64,000 nucleotides of DNA from positions 1 to 64,000 of the forward strand of contig JAKFFI010000063.1 of the NCBI GenBank assembly GCA_036677085.1, given 5' to 3'. Each line of letters begins with the position of its first letter. Position 1 is the first letter of the stretch. Origin of the DNA: JAGPUQ01 sp036677085 (GTDB lineage Bacteria > Pseudomonadota > Gammaproteobacteria > Pseudomonadales > Porticoccaceae). Below are positions 53,945-62,701 of the stretch, piece by piece. Below the pieces are notes generated by a model that did not search any database, was not told the DNA's origin, and worked only from the letters and a program-made list of their open reading frames with translations. The translations under genes were made by a program, and so were the position numbers.

Positions 53945-54732
53945 CCGTTCGCAGCCGGCGCGAGCTGCCTTATCGCGCGCCAGGTTTCGGCCTTGCGTGC
54001 GGGCGCCGCCAGCAGGTCCGCAAGCCCCGGCAGCAGAATGGCGCGCGCAGCGCCCGCCAGTGCCAGTTCGTCACCGACAGCCCGATGAGAGTCCGCGCCC
54101 AGACAACGCCAACTGAGCTCGCCCATCGCCAGCAGCCAGCGAAAGGGCGCCATCGCCATGCGTCCGGCGATGAACAAGGCGAGCGACTCTTGCGCACCCG
54201 CGAGACTGGTATCGGCGCCGGCGAACGGCGGCCAGTCGATCACTTCGGCAGCCGCCAGCGGTCCCGGCAGGCGTCCGATGGCCCGCAGAATATTGGTCAA
54301 CAGCGCCATCCGCTCGCGGTCGGGCCAACCTCCCGCAGGCAAGGCATCGACCACCAGCAGATCCGGCACCGGCTGCCAGCAGGCGAGGCGAAATGTCAGC
54401 GCGGCGGCCGTTTCGGCGCCCGCAGCCGCGGGTTGCGACGGAGCTTCAGATCCCGCGGCAGCAACAGCCACCGGCTCCCGGGTTCGCTCCCTAAGTGCCG
54501 CCAGCGGCGCTTCGCCGTGCTCCACAGCCGGCGCGGCGGAACCGGCGGATTCCGCAGCCGGCATGCCAGATGCGGTCGGCGCGGCCGTGGTGGCGACGGG
54601 TTGCTCCGATTCTTCGGCGCGTACCACAGCCCCTTCAGCGAGTGCCCCGGTGGTTGCACCGGACGCCGGGCGCGGCCGGTATCTGACCACGCCCAGCGCC
54701 GTCAGATACGCGTCCCGCCGCGCCGCGTCCAT
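53941..54732 (-). CDS. conserved hypothetical protein upstream of rimI, Ala/Pro-rich linker
   Basis: A 263-residue protein with a short N-terminal conserved part (RRDAYLTALGVVRYRPR), a long Ala-, Pro- and Glu-rich stretch (about 25-115) and a C-terminal domain (LLVVDALPAGGWPDRERMALLTNILRAIG, IAGRMAMAPFRWLLAMGELSWRCLG). Similar two-part proteins occur next to rimI in Pseudomonas-like genomes and the C-terminal half has a distant uracil-DNA-glycosylase-like look; I cannot assign a function. The GC-rich middle is probably disordered. Confidence 0.65.
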   Translation of the reverse strand: MDAARRDAYLTALGVVRYRPRPASGATTGALAEGAVVRAEESEQPVATTAAPTASGMPAAESAGSAAPAVEHGEAPLAALRERTREPVAVAAAGSEAPSQPAAAGAETAAALTFRLACWQPVPDLLVVDALPAGGWPDRERMALLTNILRAIGRLPGPLAAAEVIDWPPFAGADTSLAGAQESLALFIAGRMAMAPFRWLLAMGELSWRCLGADSHRAVGDELALAGAARAILLPGLADLLAAPARKAETWRAIRQLAPAANG

Positions 54733-54738
54733 CAGTGA

Positions 54739-56286
54739 TTACACACCGCGCTGGGGATGGACGCGGCCGGGAGTTTCCAGCAGGTTGATGGCGTTGAGAT
54801 AGGCCTTGGCGCTCGCCACCAGAATATCGGTGTCGGCGCCCTGGCCGTTGACGATGCGCCCGCCCTTCTCCAACCGCACGGTCACCTCGCCCTGGGAGTC
54901 GCTGCCGGTGGTGATGGCGTTGACCGAATAGAGTTGCAGACTGGCGCCGCTGTGGGCGAGCTTCTCGATCGCCTTGAACACCGCATCCACGGGTCCATCG
55001 CCTTCCGCCACAACCTGGTGGTCATTGCCCTGGGCGCGCAGGGTGAGTTCGGCATGGGGAGCGCGTCCGGTCCGCGATGCCACGTCCATGGCGATCAGGC
55101 TGAAATGCTCGGCGGTCTCGCCGAGCTGGATATCCGACACCAGCGCCTGCAAGTCCTCGTCGTAGATTTCCCGCTTCTTGTCGGCGAGCTCCTTGAAGCG
55201 CACGAACGCACGATTGAGATCGGCCTTGTTGTCGAAGGTGATGCCCAGGGTTTCGAGGCGTGCACTGAAGGCCGCGCGACCCGAAAGCTTGCCCAGCACG
55301 AGGCGGTTGGTGTTCCAGCCCACATCCTGCGCGCGCATGATCTCGTAGGTCTCGCGGTACTTGAGCACGCCGTCCTGGTGAATGCCGGACTCGTGGGCAA
55401 AGGCATTAGCGCCCACCACCGCCTTGTTGGGCTGCACCGGGAATCCGGTGACCGTGGAAACCAGGCGCGAGGTGGGCACTATCTGCGTGGTGTCGATGCG
55501 GGTGGACACCGGAAACACGTCGGGCCGGGTACGCACCGCCATGACGATTTCTTCCAGCGACGCATTGCCGGCACGCTCGCCGAGACCATTGATGGTGCAC
55601 TCCACCTGGCGCGCCCCGTGCAGCACGGCGGACAGCGAATTCGCCACCGCGAGGCCGAGATCGTTGTGGCAATGCACCGAGAATATCGCCTGGTCGGAAT
55701 TGGGCACATTCCTGATGACACGGCCGATCATGGCGCCGTACTGGCCCGGCTCGCCGTAACCCACGGTGTCGGGAATGTTGATGGTGCGGGCACCGGCGGC
55801 GATCACCGCCTCGATCACCCGGCACATGAACTCGAACTCGGTGCGGCTGCCGTCCTCGAGCGAAAACTCCACATCGTCGACCAGATTACGGGCAATTTTG
55901 ACGGCACCAATGGCCTGCTCGAGCACCTGCGCGGGCGTCATCTGGAGCTTGTATTCCATGTGAATCGGCGAGGTGGCGATGAAGGTGTGGATGCGCGGTG
56001 CCGCCGCATCCTTGAGCGCCTCGGCGGCGCGCTCGATATCCGCCGGCAAGGTGCGCGCGAGACTGCATACCCGGCAATCGCGGATGGTCTCGGCGATACT
56101 TTTGACGGCGGCGAAATCGCCGGGGCTGGAGGTTGCGAAACCCGCTTCGATCACGTCCACCCGCAGTTTTTCCAGCGCCTTGGCGACGCGCAGTTTTTCT
56201 TCGCGCGTCATGGCGGCGCCGGGGCTTTGCTCGCCGTCGCGCAAGGTGGTGTCGAAGATGATCAAGTGTTCTTTGTTGTCGGCCAT
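54739..56286 (-). CDS. leuA: 2-isopropylmalate synthase
   Basis: First committed step of leucine synthesis. 515 residues: IIFDTTLRDGEQSPGAAMTREEKL (catalytic base and metal region), SVHCHNDLGLAVANSL (metal-binding H-x-H), NAFAHESGIHQDGVLKYRETYEIM and a C-terminal LeuA regulatory domain (about 395-515) that binds leucine for feedback inhibition. The upstream leader encodes a short Leu-rich peptide, so transcription attenuation is likely. Confidence 0.95.
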   Translation of the reverse strand: MADNKEHLIIFDTTLRDGEQSPGAAMTREEKLRVAKALEKLRVDVIEAGFATSSPGDFAAVKSIAETIRDCRVCSLARTLPADIERAAEALKDAAAPRIHTFIATSPIHMEYKLQMTPAQVLEQAIGAVKIARNLVDDVEFSLEDGSRTEFEFMCRVIEAVIAAGARTINIPDTVGYGEPGQYGAMIGRVIRNVPNSDQAIFSVHCHNDLGLAVANSLSAVLHGARQVECTINGLGERAGNASLEEIVMAVRTRPDVFPVSTRIDTTQIVPTSRLVSTVTGFPVQPNKAVVGANAFAHESGIHQDGVLKYRETYEIMRAQDVGWNTNRLVLGKLSGRAAFSARLETLGITFDNKADLNRAFVRFKELADKKREIYDEDLQALVSDIQLGETAEHFSLIAMDVASRTGRAPHAELTLRAQGNDHQVVAEGDGPVDAVFKAIEKLAHSGASLQLYSVNAITTGSDSQGEVTVRLEKGGRIVNGQGADTDILVASAKAYLNAINLLETPGRVHPQRGV

Positions 56287-56359
56287 GGCCTTGGGCTCCC
56301 AGATCGCGCGCCAGTGCGGCGATCGCTACAGGATGAATCGGCCCGCATCAGCGGGTGAT

Positions 56360-56410
56360 GAAAACGAAAAACAGCGGGAGAGTACGTTGGCTGCCCCTCA
56401 GGGCAGCAGC
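56360..56410 (-). promoter_or_regulatory. probable leucine attenuator of leuA
   Basis: On the minus strand a 7-bp hairpin (GCTGCCC-TGAG-GGGCAGC, positions 56390-56407) straddles the leader stop codon and its Leu codons. An alternative pairing of CAGC (56390-56393) with GCTG (56372-56375), extended by G-U pairs, is followed at once by TTTTTCGTTTT. The two structures share bases, as expected if ribosome position on the Leu codons selects between them. Confidence 0.55.
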
Positions 56411-56493
56411 AGGAGCAGTCGGAACGCACACAATGCCGCTGCCGGACCGCAAGGTCCGGAACGGGAGAGCGACGGAACAGCGCCAGATGCCAT
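56398..56493 (-). CDS. leuA leader peptide, ending in five Leu codons
   Basis: A 31-codon frame from ATG 56493 ending LCAFRLLLLLP and TGA at 56398, 111 bases before leuA. The Leu run uses CTG and CTC codons just ahead of the stop, like leader peptides of leucine operons in other Proteobacteria. No good SD precedes ATG 56493; a TTG at 56433 starting LCAFR is an alternative. Function is control by translation, not the peptide itself. Confidence 0.6.
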   Translation of the reverse strand: MASGAVPSLSRSGPCGPAAALCAFRLLLLLP

Positions 56494-56525
56494 TGCGAGG
56501 GACGTTGCACGGTAATTGGAACCAT

Positions 56526-57350
56526 TCAAGCAGATTCCCCCCGCGCTGCCAACCCCCGGCGATAGCGGCGCCAGAGCCACAAGCCGGGGCCCGACAGCGC
56601 GTACACGAAGAAGATGGCCAACAACACCCGGGGCGGATCGATCACCACCACAGCAGCGCCAATCACCGCCGCGACTATGACCATAAAAGGCACCCGCCCG
56701 CGAAAGTCGACACCCTTCATGCTGTGGTAGCGAAAATTGGTGACCATCAGCAGCCCCACCGCCGCCGTCATCAAGCAAACAGTCAGCGCAATGCCACCGG
56801 AAGGATCCAGGTCCTGGCCGCTCCATACAATGCCGGCAACCACTCCGGCCGCGGCCGGGCTCGCGAGTCCGACAAAGAAGCGTTTGTCGGCGGAGCCCAC
56901 CTGTACGTTGAAGCGCGCGAGGCGCAGCGCCGCGCAGGATGCGTAAATGAACGCCGCCGCCCAGCCCAGCTTGCCCAGTGCGTTCAGCATCCAGGCATAG
57001 GTCACCACCGCCGGTGCCACACCGAACGACACCATGTCCGACAGGGAATCGTACTGCACACCAAACGCGCTCTGGGTATTGGTGAGACGGGCGACGCGGC
57101 CGTCGAGGCCGTCGAACACCATGGCGACAAAAATGGCAACCGCCGCTGCGGAGAATTTCCCGTTCATGGCGGAAAGAATCGCGTAGAAGCCCGCGAACAG
57201 GGCGCCGGTGGTGAGCAGATTGGGCAGCAGATAGATGCCCCGGCGACGGACGACCTCGCCCTCGACGGCGTCCTCGGCCGAGAACGGGGCAAACGGCGGC
57301 ACCGTCGCCTTCACGCTGGCCTCGTCATCATCCGCAAAGGGGTCGGTCAC
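56526..57350 (-). CDS. pssA: CDP-diacylglycerol-serine O-phosphatidyltransferase
   Basis: Makes phosphatidylserine, precursor of phosphatidylethanolamine. 274 residues of the membrane-integral type II enzyme: the CDP-alcohol phosphatidyltransferase motif appears as DGLDGRVARLTNTQSAFGVQYDSLSDMVSFG, with about eight hydrophobic segments. N-terminal 35 residues are acidic and likely cytosolic. Located between ilvC and leuA, an arrangement common in Pseudomonas-like bacteria. Confidence 0.92.
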   Translation of the reverse strand: MTDPFADDDEASVKATVPPFAPFSAEDAVEGEVVRRRGIYLLPNLLTTGALFAGFYAILSAMNGKFSAAAVAIFVAMVFDGLDGRVARLTNTQSAFGVQYDSLSDMVSFGVAPAVVTYAWMLNALGKLGWAAAFIYASCAALRLARFNVQVGSADKRFFVGLASPAAAGVVAGIVWSGQDLDPSGGIALTVCLMTAAVGLLMVTNFRYHSMKGVDFRGRVPFMVIVAAVIGAAVVVIDPPRVLLAIFFVYALSGPGLWLWRRYRRGLAARGESA

Positions 57351-57523
57351 GCCAGGTCTCCTACGCTGTCACCCGTCGCCGCGCCGTGGCGCGCGGTCTG
57401 CTGCACTGTAGCAGGAAAGCCCCCACCAGCATGAGCCCGACCCATGGAAAAGGGGCGGGCCACAGCAACTGTGGACCGCCCCCGCGCCGCGCCCGGGACC
57501 GCGCGACGTGCAACCGTTGCCGG

Positions 57524-58543
57524 TCAGTTCTTCGATTTGTCGATCAGCTTGTTCTTGCCGATCCAGGGCATCATGCCGCGCAGTTTGGCGCCCACGGCTT
57601 CGATGGGATGCTCCTGGGCGCGGCGCCGGCGTGCCTTCAATACCGGGTTCCCGGCCTGGTTGTCGAGCACGAATTCGCGTGCAAACTTGCCGGTTTGAAT
57701 ATCGTCCAGAATGCGCTTCATCTCTTTCTTGGTTTCATCGGTGATGATGCGCGGACCGCTCACATAATCCCCGTACTCCGCCGTATTGGAGATCGAGTAG
57801 CGCATGTCGGCGATGCCGCCCTGATACATCAGATCGACGATCAGCTTGAGCTCGTGCAGACACTCGAAATAAGCCATTTCGGGCGCATAGCCGGCCTCGA
57901 CCAGGGTTTCGAACCCCGCCTGAACCAGCGCCGTGGCGCCGCCGCAGAGCACTGCCTGCTCGCCGAACAGGTCGGTCTCGGTCTCTTCCCGGAAATTGGT
58001 TTCGATGATGCCGGAGCGGCCCGCACCGATCGCGGCCGCATAGGACAGGGCGATGTCGCGCGCCCGGCCGCTGGCATCCCGGTAAAGGGCGATCAGCGAA
58101 GGCACCCCGCCGCCTTCCTGATAGGTGCTGCGCACCGTGTGGCCGGGGCCTTTGGGGGCGATCATGATCACATCCAGATCCGCGCGCGGCTCGATCAACT
58201 GGAAGTGGATATTGAAGCCGTGGGCGAACGCAAGCGCCGCACCCGGCTTCAGGTTGGGTTCGATTTCACTGTAATAAATGGCTTTTTGCTGTTCGTCGGG
58301 CGCCAGTACCATCACCAGATCGGCACCTTTCACCGCCTCGGCAACCTCCGCCACCTTGAGACCGGCGCCTTCGGCCTTGGCGCGGGACGCCGAACCCTTG
58401 CGCAGCGCTACCACGACATCGGCGACACCGGAATCGCGCAGGTTGAGCGCGTGCGCGTGACCTTGAGAGCCATAGCCCACCACGGCCACTTTTTTGCCGC
58501 GGATGACGGCGAGATCACAATCTTTCTCGTAATACACTTGCAT
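57524..58543 (-). CDS. ilvC: ketol-acid reductoisomerase
   Basis: Second step of valine and isoleucine synthesis, NADPH-dependent. 339 residues, short (class I) form: VVGYGSQGHAHALNLRDSGV (nucleotide loop), APKGPGHTVRSTYQEGGGVPSLIAL, and FREETETDLFGEQAVLCGG with the metal-binding acidic residues. Soluble. 43 bases downstream of ilvN; probably one ilvBNC transcript. Confidence 0.96.
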   Translation of the reverse strand: MQVYYEKDCDLAVIRGKKVAVVGYGSQGHAHALNLRDSGVADVVVALRKGSASRAKAEGAGLKVAEVAEAVKGADLVMVLAPDEQQKAIYYSEIEPNLKPGAALAFAHGFNIHFQLIEPRADLDVIMIAPKGPGHTVRSTYQEGGGVPSLIALYRDASGRARDIALSYAAAIGAGRSGIIETNFREETETDLFGEQAVLCGGATALVQAGFETLVEAGYAPEMAYFECLHELKLIVDLMYQGGIADMRYSISNTAEYGDYVSGPRIITDETKKEMKRILDDIQTGKFAREFVLDNQAGNPVLKARRRRAQEHPIEAVGAKLRGMMPWIGKNKLIDKSKN

Positions 58544-58586
58544 GGTCGTTCACCCGATACTGAGTTTGTTGGTTGTCCCGTGACTG

Positions 58587-59078
58587 TCAAGCCCGCAGCG
58601 CACGTTCGCCGCGCATGATACCGGATACGCCGGAGCGCACCACTTCCAGCACCGCCGTCTCGCCGAGCGCCTCGATGAAGGCATCCAGCTTGGCGCTGAC
58701 GCCCGCGAGCTGAATGACATAGCTCGCGGTACCCACGTCGATGATCTGACCCCGGAAGATGTCGACGACGCGTTTCACTTCGGCGCGCGCATCCCCGCTC
58801 GCCTTGACCTTGACGAGCATCAGCTCGCGCTCGATGTGAAGGCCGTCGGTGAGGTCGGTAACCTTCACTACATCAATCAGCTTGTGGAGCTGCTTGGTGA
58901 TTTTTTCGATGGTGAGATCGTCGCTCTGGGTGGTCAGTGTCAAGCGCGACAGGGTCGCGTCCTCGGTGGGAGCGACAGTCAGGGAATCGATGTTGTAGCC
59001 GCGCTGGGAAAACAGGCCGACCACCCGCGAGAGGGCTCCGGGTTCATTTTCCAACAGCACCGAAAGAATGCGTCTCAT
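58587..59078 (-). CDS. ilvN: acetolactate synthase small (regulatory) subunit
   Basis: Regulatory subunit that confers valine feedback inhibition. 163 residues: N-terminal ACT domain (MRRILSVLLENEPGALSRVVGLFSQRGYNIDSL) and C-terminal domain with SGVSGIMRGERAL. Its ATG overlaps the ilvB stop (ATGA), which shows coupled translation. By sequence it is of the IlvH type. Confidence 0.94.
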   Translation of the reverse strand: MRRILSVLLENEPGALSRVVGLFSQRGYNIDSLTVAPTEDATLSRLTLTTQSDDLTIEKITKQLHKLIDVVKVTDLTDGLHIERELMLVKVKASGDARAEVKRVVDIFRGQIIDVGTASYVIQLAGVSAKLDAFIEALGETAVLEVVRSGVSGIMRGERALRA

Positions 59079-60814
59079 CAGGTACGCTCCGTTTTGCTGA
59101 GCCACAGATCGCGCATGGAACCGGGGGACACATGCATCGGGTAGACGTGCTCGTGGGGATCCACCTGGATATCGACGAACACCACCCGATCCTTGTAGCT
59201 GAAGCATTCCCGGAGCTTGTCTTCGAGTTCGTCGATGTGTTCGACGCGCAACCCGACGTGGCCGTAGGCCTCCGCCAGCTTGACGAAATCCGGCAGCGAA
59301 TCCTCGTAGAGAATCTGCGAGTAACGGCTGCCGTACTGCATGTCCTGCCACTGCTTCACCATCCCCAGCGCCTGGTTGTTGAGGTTGATGATCTTGACCG
59401 GCAACTGGTGCTGGGTGCAGGCGGACAACTCCTGAATGCACATCTGGATACTGCCCTCGCCGGTGACGCAGGCGACATCCGCCCCCGGGAAGGCCATCTG
59501 CACGCCCATGGCCGCCGGCAGGCCGTAACCCATGGTGCCGAGCCCGCCGGAATTGAACCACTGCCGCGGCTTGTCGAAGAGGTAATACTGCGCCGCGAAC
59601 ATCTGGTGCTGTCCGACATCCGATGTAATGTAGGCCTTGCCTTCGGTGACCTTGTAGAGCGCCCGCACCGCATCCTGCGGCTTGATCAGCGAGCCGACGC
59701 TGGGTTCGTGGCGCGGCGCGGTGTAGAGCCCGTGACGTCGACGCCATTCGTCGATCTGCTGCCACCACTCGGCCAGCGCCGCGGCGTCCGGACGCTCGCC
59801 GGCAGCTTCGATCTGCTCGATCATCTCGTCCAGCACGGCATCGCAGGCGCCGACGATGGGAATATCGGCGGGCACATTCTTGGAAATCGACGAGGGATCG
59901 ACGTCGATATGAATGATCTGTGCCCCCGGACAGAAGCGGTCGGGCGTATTGGTGACCCGATCGTCGAAGCGCACGCCGACCGCCAGAATCACGTCCGCGT
60001 GATGCATGGCCGTATTGGCTTCGAAAGTGCCGTGCATTCCCAGCATGCCAACGAACTGCCGGTCGCTGCCCGGGTAACCGCCAAGCCCCATCAGGGTGTT
60101 GGTGACCGGAAAATCGAGCAGTCGCGCGATCCGTGTGAGCTGGTCCGCGGCATTGCCCAGAATCACCCCGCCTCCCGCATAGATGACCGGCCGCCTGGCT
60201 CCGAGGAGCACCTTGACCGCGCGACGGATCTGCCCGGAATGGCCCTTGGTGGAGGGCTGATACGAACGAATACGGATTTTTTCTGGGTACAGGTAGGGCA
60301 CCCTGTGGTTGGGATCGGTGACATCCTTGGGGATGTCGACGACCACGGGACCGGGCCGTCCGCTGCGCGCGATGTAGAACGCCTTGGCAATGGTTTCTGC
60401 CACGTCTTCGGCGCGCCGTACCATGAAACTGTGTTTCACGATGGGGCGCGAGATACCGATCATATCGGTTTCCTGGAAGGCATCGCCGCCGATTTTTTCC
60501 TGGGGCACCTGGCCGGAGATGACCACCAGGGGAATCGAGTCCATGTAGGCAGTCGCGATGCCGGTGATGGCATTGGTGGCGCCGGGACCGGAGGTCACCA
60601 ACACTGCGCCGACTTCACCCGTCGCCCGGGCGTAGCCATCGGCGGCATGGGTCGCGCCCTGCTCGTGGCGCATCAGGATGTGTTTGACGTCATCCTGCCG
60701 GAACAGGGCGTCGTAGATGTGGAGCGCAGCACCGCCGGGATAACCCCAGAGGTACTTGACGCCGGAATCGCGCAATGCGCGGATGGTGGCTTCGCCGCCG
60801 GAGAGCAATTCCAC
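59078..60814 (-). CDS. ilvB: acetolactate synthase large subunit
   Basis: ThDP-dependent condensation of pyruvate, first common step of branched-chain amino acids. 578 residues from GTG 60814 (MELLSGGEAT by family comparison), preceded by SD GAGGAAA at seven bases. Seen: GYPGGAALHIYDAL, HEQGATHAADGYARATG (catalytic Glu), GRPGPVVVDIPKDVT, NSGGLGTMGYGLPAAMG and GEGSIQMCIQELS with the ThDP-Mg motif ending NNQALGMVKQWQ. An ATG at 60910 is in frame but adds 32 residues foreign to the family. Confidence 0.95.
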   Translation of the reverse strand: MELLSGGEATIRALRDSGVKYLWGYPGGAALHIYDALFRQDDVKHILMRHEQGATHAADGYARATGEVGAVLVTSGPGATNAITGIATAYMDSIPLVVISGQVPQEKIGGDAFQETDMIGISRPIVKHSFMVRRAEDVAETIAKAFYIARSGRPGPVVVDIPKDVTDPNHRVPYLYPEKIRIRSYQPSTKGHSGQIRRAVKVLLGARRPVIYAGGGVILGNAADQLTRIARLLDFPVTNTLMGLGGYPGSDRQFVGMLGMHGTFEANTAMHHADVILAVGVRFDDRVTNTPDRFCPGAQIIHIDVDPSSISKNVPADIPIVGACDAVLDEMIEQIEAAGERPDAAALAEWWQQIDEWRRRHGLYTAPRHEPSVGSLIKPQDAVRALYKVTEGKAYITSDVGQHQMFAAQYYLFDKPRQWFNSGGLGTMGYGLPAAMGVQMAFPGADVACVTGEGSIQMCIQELSACTQHQLPVKIINLNNQALGMVKQWQDMQYGSRYSQILYEDSLPDFVKLAEAYGHVGLRVEHIDELEDKLRECFSYKDRVVFVDIQVDPHEHVYPMHVSPGSMRDLWLSKTERT

Positions 60815-61163
60815 TGACTCATTTCCTCTGTCGATAGACGATCGGTTCGGCGTCGCGCAAGGCAACTCGCCGCCAACCCGGCAGGGCAAACGCAAACAGG
60901 AGGGGGTCACCGGAACATCAGGCCCGACGCAAGTCGGGTTGCGCTGCGATCACCGTCAGACGGAGGATTCGATCGCGGCCGGGGGCGGGGTCGTGCCACC
61001 CGGTGATGCCCAGCGAACGCTGTTTACGTCCACCTGGCGGGCCTTCGACGGGCAGATGGCCGCGCGCGAAGGGCCGCAATGTTAGCGCGCTGCACCAACA
61101 GGGTCAATGCAGGCTTTCTGCAGGGGAATCTGCGCACGACACATAGCGTGAACTGAAACGAAT
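60815..61163. other. leader region between tRNA-Asp and ilvB
   Basis: About 350 bases. It holds a CCCGAC-GCAA-GTCGGG hairpin (60923-60938) but no Leu/Ile/Val-rich leader frame that I can find, so control of ilvB by classical attenuation is not evident. The ilvB promoter must be here; I cannot name its elements. Confidence 0.4.
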
Positions 61164-61240
61164 TGGCGGACCGGACGGGACTCGAACCCGCGACCTCCGG
61201 CGTGACAGGCCGGCATTCTAACCGACTGAACTACCGGTCC
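61164..61240 (-). tRNA. tRNA-Asp (anticodon GTC)
   Basis: 77 bases with encoded CCA. Acceptor GGACCGG pairs with CCGGTCC, D arm TAGTTCAGTCGGTTA, anticodon loop CTGTCAC, T arm GGTTCGAGTCC. Sixteen bases after tRNA-Val, same strand. Confidence 0.95.
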
Positions 61241-61255
61241 GTTGATGCATTGCTT

Positions 61256-61331
61256 TGGTGGGTGGTACAGGGGTCGAACCTGTGACCTACGGCTTGTAAG
61301 GCCGTCGCTCTCCCAACTGAGCTAACCACCC
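61256..61331 (-). tRNA. tRNA-Val (anticodon TAC)
   Basis: 76 bases with encoded CCA. Acceptor GGGTGGT pairs with ACCACCC, anticodon stem ACGGC/GCCGT with loop CTTACAA, T arm GGTTCGACCCC. Followed by tRNA-Asp, a pair often seen in gammaproteobacteria. Confidence 0.95.
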
Positions 61332-61465
61332 TGCGAGGGAGGGGCGCATTCTACCCGAACGTCGTCCTCTGTCAACGGCGGGCATGGCGGCCAAAAGCTG
61401 GACCGCTGTACTTGACCGCCCGGGGTAACTACCATGGGCACGCTCACCGGCACCGCCAAATTCCG

Positions 61466-61822
61466 ATGGAAATCCACAAATCCTTTACTTTCGAAGCTGC
61501 ACATCATCTGCCCAATGTGCCGCTCGATCACAAGTGCCGCCGCCTGCACGGGCACTCCTTTCATGTCACCGTGCATGTGGAAGGCCCCATCGGGGCCGAC
61601 ACCGGCTGGGTGATGGACTTCGCCGATCTGAAAGCCGCCTGCCGGCCCCTCCACGACCAACTCGATCACCGCTATCTGAACGAAATCGACGGCCTCGAAA
61701 ATCCGACCAGCGAACATATTGCGCGCTGGATCTGGCACCGACTGAAGCCGGTGGTCCCCGGCCTGTCCGCGGTCGCGGTGCGGGAGACCTGCACCAGCGG
61801 CTGCCTGTACCGTGGGGACTGA
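61466..61822 (+). CDS. queD: 6-carboxy-5,6,7,8-tetrahydropterin synthase (QueD-like)
   Basis: Early enzyme of queuosine (7-deazaguanine) synthesis. 118 residues: FTFEAAHHLPNVPLDHKCRRLHGHSFHV has the zinc His residues and the catalytic Cys in C-x-x-x-H-G-H, and VRETCTSGCLYRG closes the active site. Start chosen at MEIHKSFTF (61466), as in the family. Length is typical. Confidence 0.9.
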   Translation: MEIHKSFTFEAAHHLPNVPLDHKCRRLHGHSFHVTVHVEGPIGADTGWVMDFADLKAACRPLHDQLDHRYLNEIDGLENPTSEHIARWIWHRLKPVVPGLSAVAVRETCTSGCLYRGD

Positions 61823-61866
61823 AGTGCAACGCTGGATGGGTGCTGTAGAAACTGACTGACCGGGCC

Positions 61867-62151
61867 GTGCATATCCTCCGTCTCACCATCGAGTTTCAAT
61901 TGCCGGCCTGCCATTCGCTGAAAGACAAACGGCGTCGGCTCGGGGGCTTGCGGGAAAAGTTCGGCAGCAGGCCCAACATCGCGGTCAGCGAATCGGATTG
62001 GCACGATGTTCACGATCGGGCGCGCTGGACCTTTGTCATCGTCGGGGAAAACCAGCGCGTCATCGAATCGCAGCAGGAGCTGATTCAGACCTATGTCAGC
62101 CAGTCGGTCGATGCGCTGGTGACGCACAGCTCCCGTGAATATCTGCACTGA
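61867..62151 (+). CDS. DUF503 domain protein
   Basis: A 94-residue protein from GTG 61867 with LTIEFQLPACHSLKDKRRRLGGLREKF and VSESDWHDVHDRARWTFVIVGEN, the DUF503 pattern. Small ferredoxin-like fold; no established function, though some relatives lie near ribosome-maturation genes. 44 bases after queD, followed by thpR after 4 bases, so the three are probably one operon. Confidence 0.85.
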   Translation: MHILRLTIEFQLPACHSLKDKRRRLGGLREKFGSRPNIAVSESDWHDVHDRARWTFVIVGENQRVIESQQELIQTYVSQSVDALVTHSSREYLH

Positions 62152-62155
62152 CCGG

Positions 62156-62701
62156 ATGCGGTGCTTCATCGGCTGTTCGGTATCCCGGAGCGACCAGGCC
62201 GCACTCGCGGCGTCGCTTCAGTCGCGAGCCGGTGCGGGCTGGCGGCTGATTCCCGCCGCGAACTACCATTTGACCCTTTGCTTTCTGGGCGACCAGTTGC
62301 CCGCCACCCTGTCCGCACTGGCCGAGCGTCTACGCAACGAGGTTCCGCGCCGCCCCTGCCGCGGCCATGCGTTGGCACTTGCACCCTTCCCCACGGCCGC
62401 GGCGCCACTGCTCGCGCTGGAGCTCGTGCCGGATGCGGCCCTGCAGGCCTTGCACGCTGCGGTGGTAGGCTGCGTGGCCGCAACCGGAATCCCGTGCGAA
62501 GCAACGGAGTTTCGCCCTCATATCAGCCTCGCCCGCGGCGCCGGCGAGCTCCGCGTCGAGCCGATAGCACTGGATCTGTCGTTCAACGAACTCTGTCTGT
62601 TTCAGAGCCTTCCGACACCGGCACGCCGCCGGTACGAGCGGCTCCACAGCATCGCGCTCGACAACGGTTGCGCAGCCCCGGAAGACGGGACAACTGGTTA
62701 A
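62156..62701 (+). CDS. thpR: RNA 2',3'-cyclic phosphodiesterase (2H family, ThpR)
   Basis: Opens 2',3'-cyclic phosphates at RNA ends. 181 residues with two H-x-T/S motifs: NYHLTLCFLG and FRPHISLAR, the catalytic pair of the 2H fold. Start ATG 62156 (an in-frame ATG at 62135 overlaps the DUF503 gene). Stop overlaps the stop of the convergent CHAD gene (TTAA). Confidence 0.88.
   Translation: MRCFIGCSVSRSDQAALAASLQSRAGAGWRLIPAANYHLTLCFLGDQLPATLSALAERLRNEVPRRPCRGHALALAPFPTAAAPLLALELVPDAALQALHAAVVGCVAATGIPCEATEFRPHISLARGAGELRVEPIALDLSFNELCLFQSLPTPARRRYERLHSIALDNGCAAPEDGTTG

Noticed and set aside
60815..61163. ilv leader peptide attenuator before ilvB
   Set aside because: I translated the candidate starts on the minus strand and found no run of Ile, Val or Leu codons.
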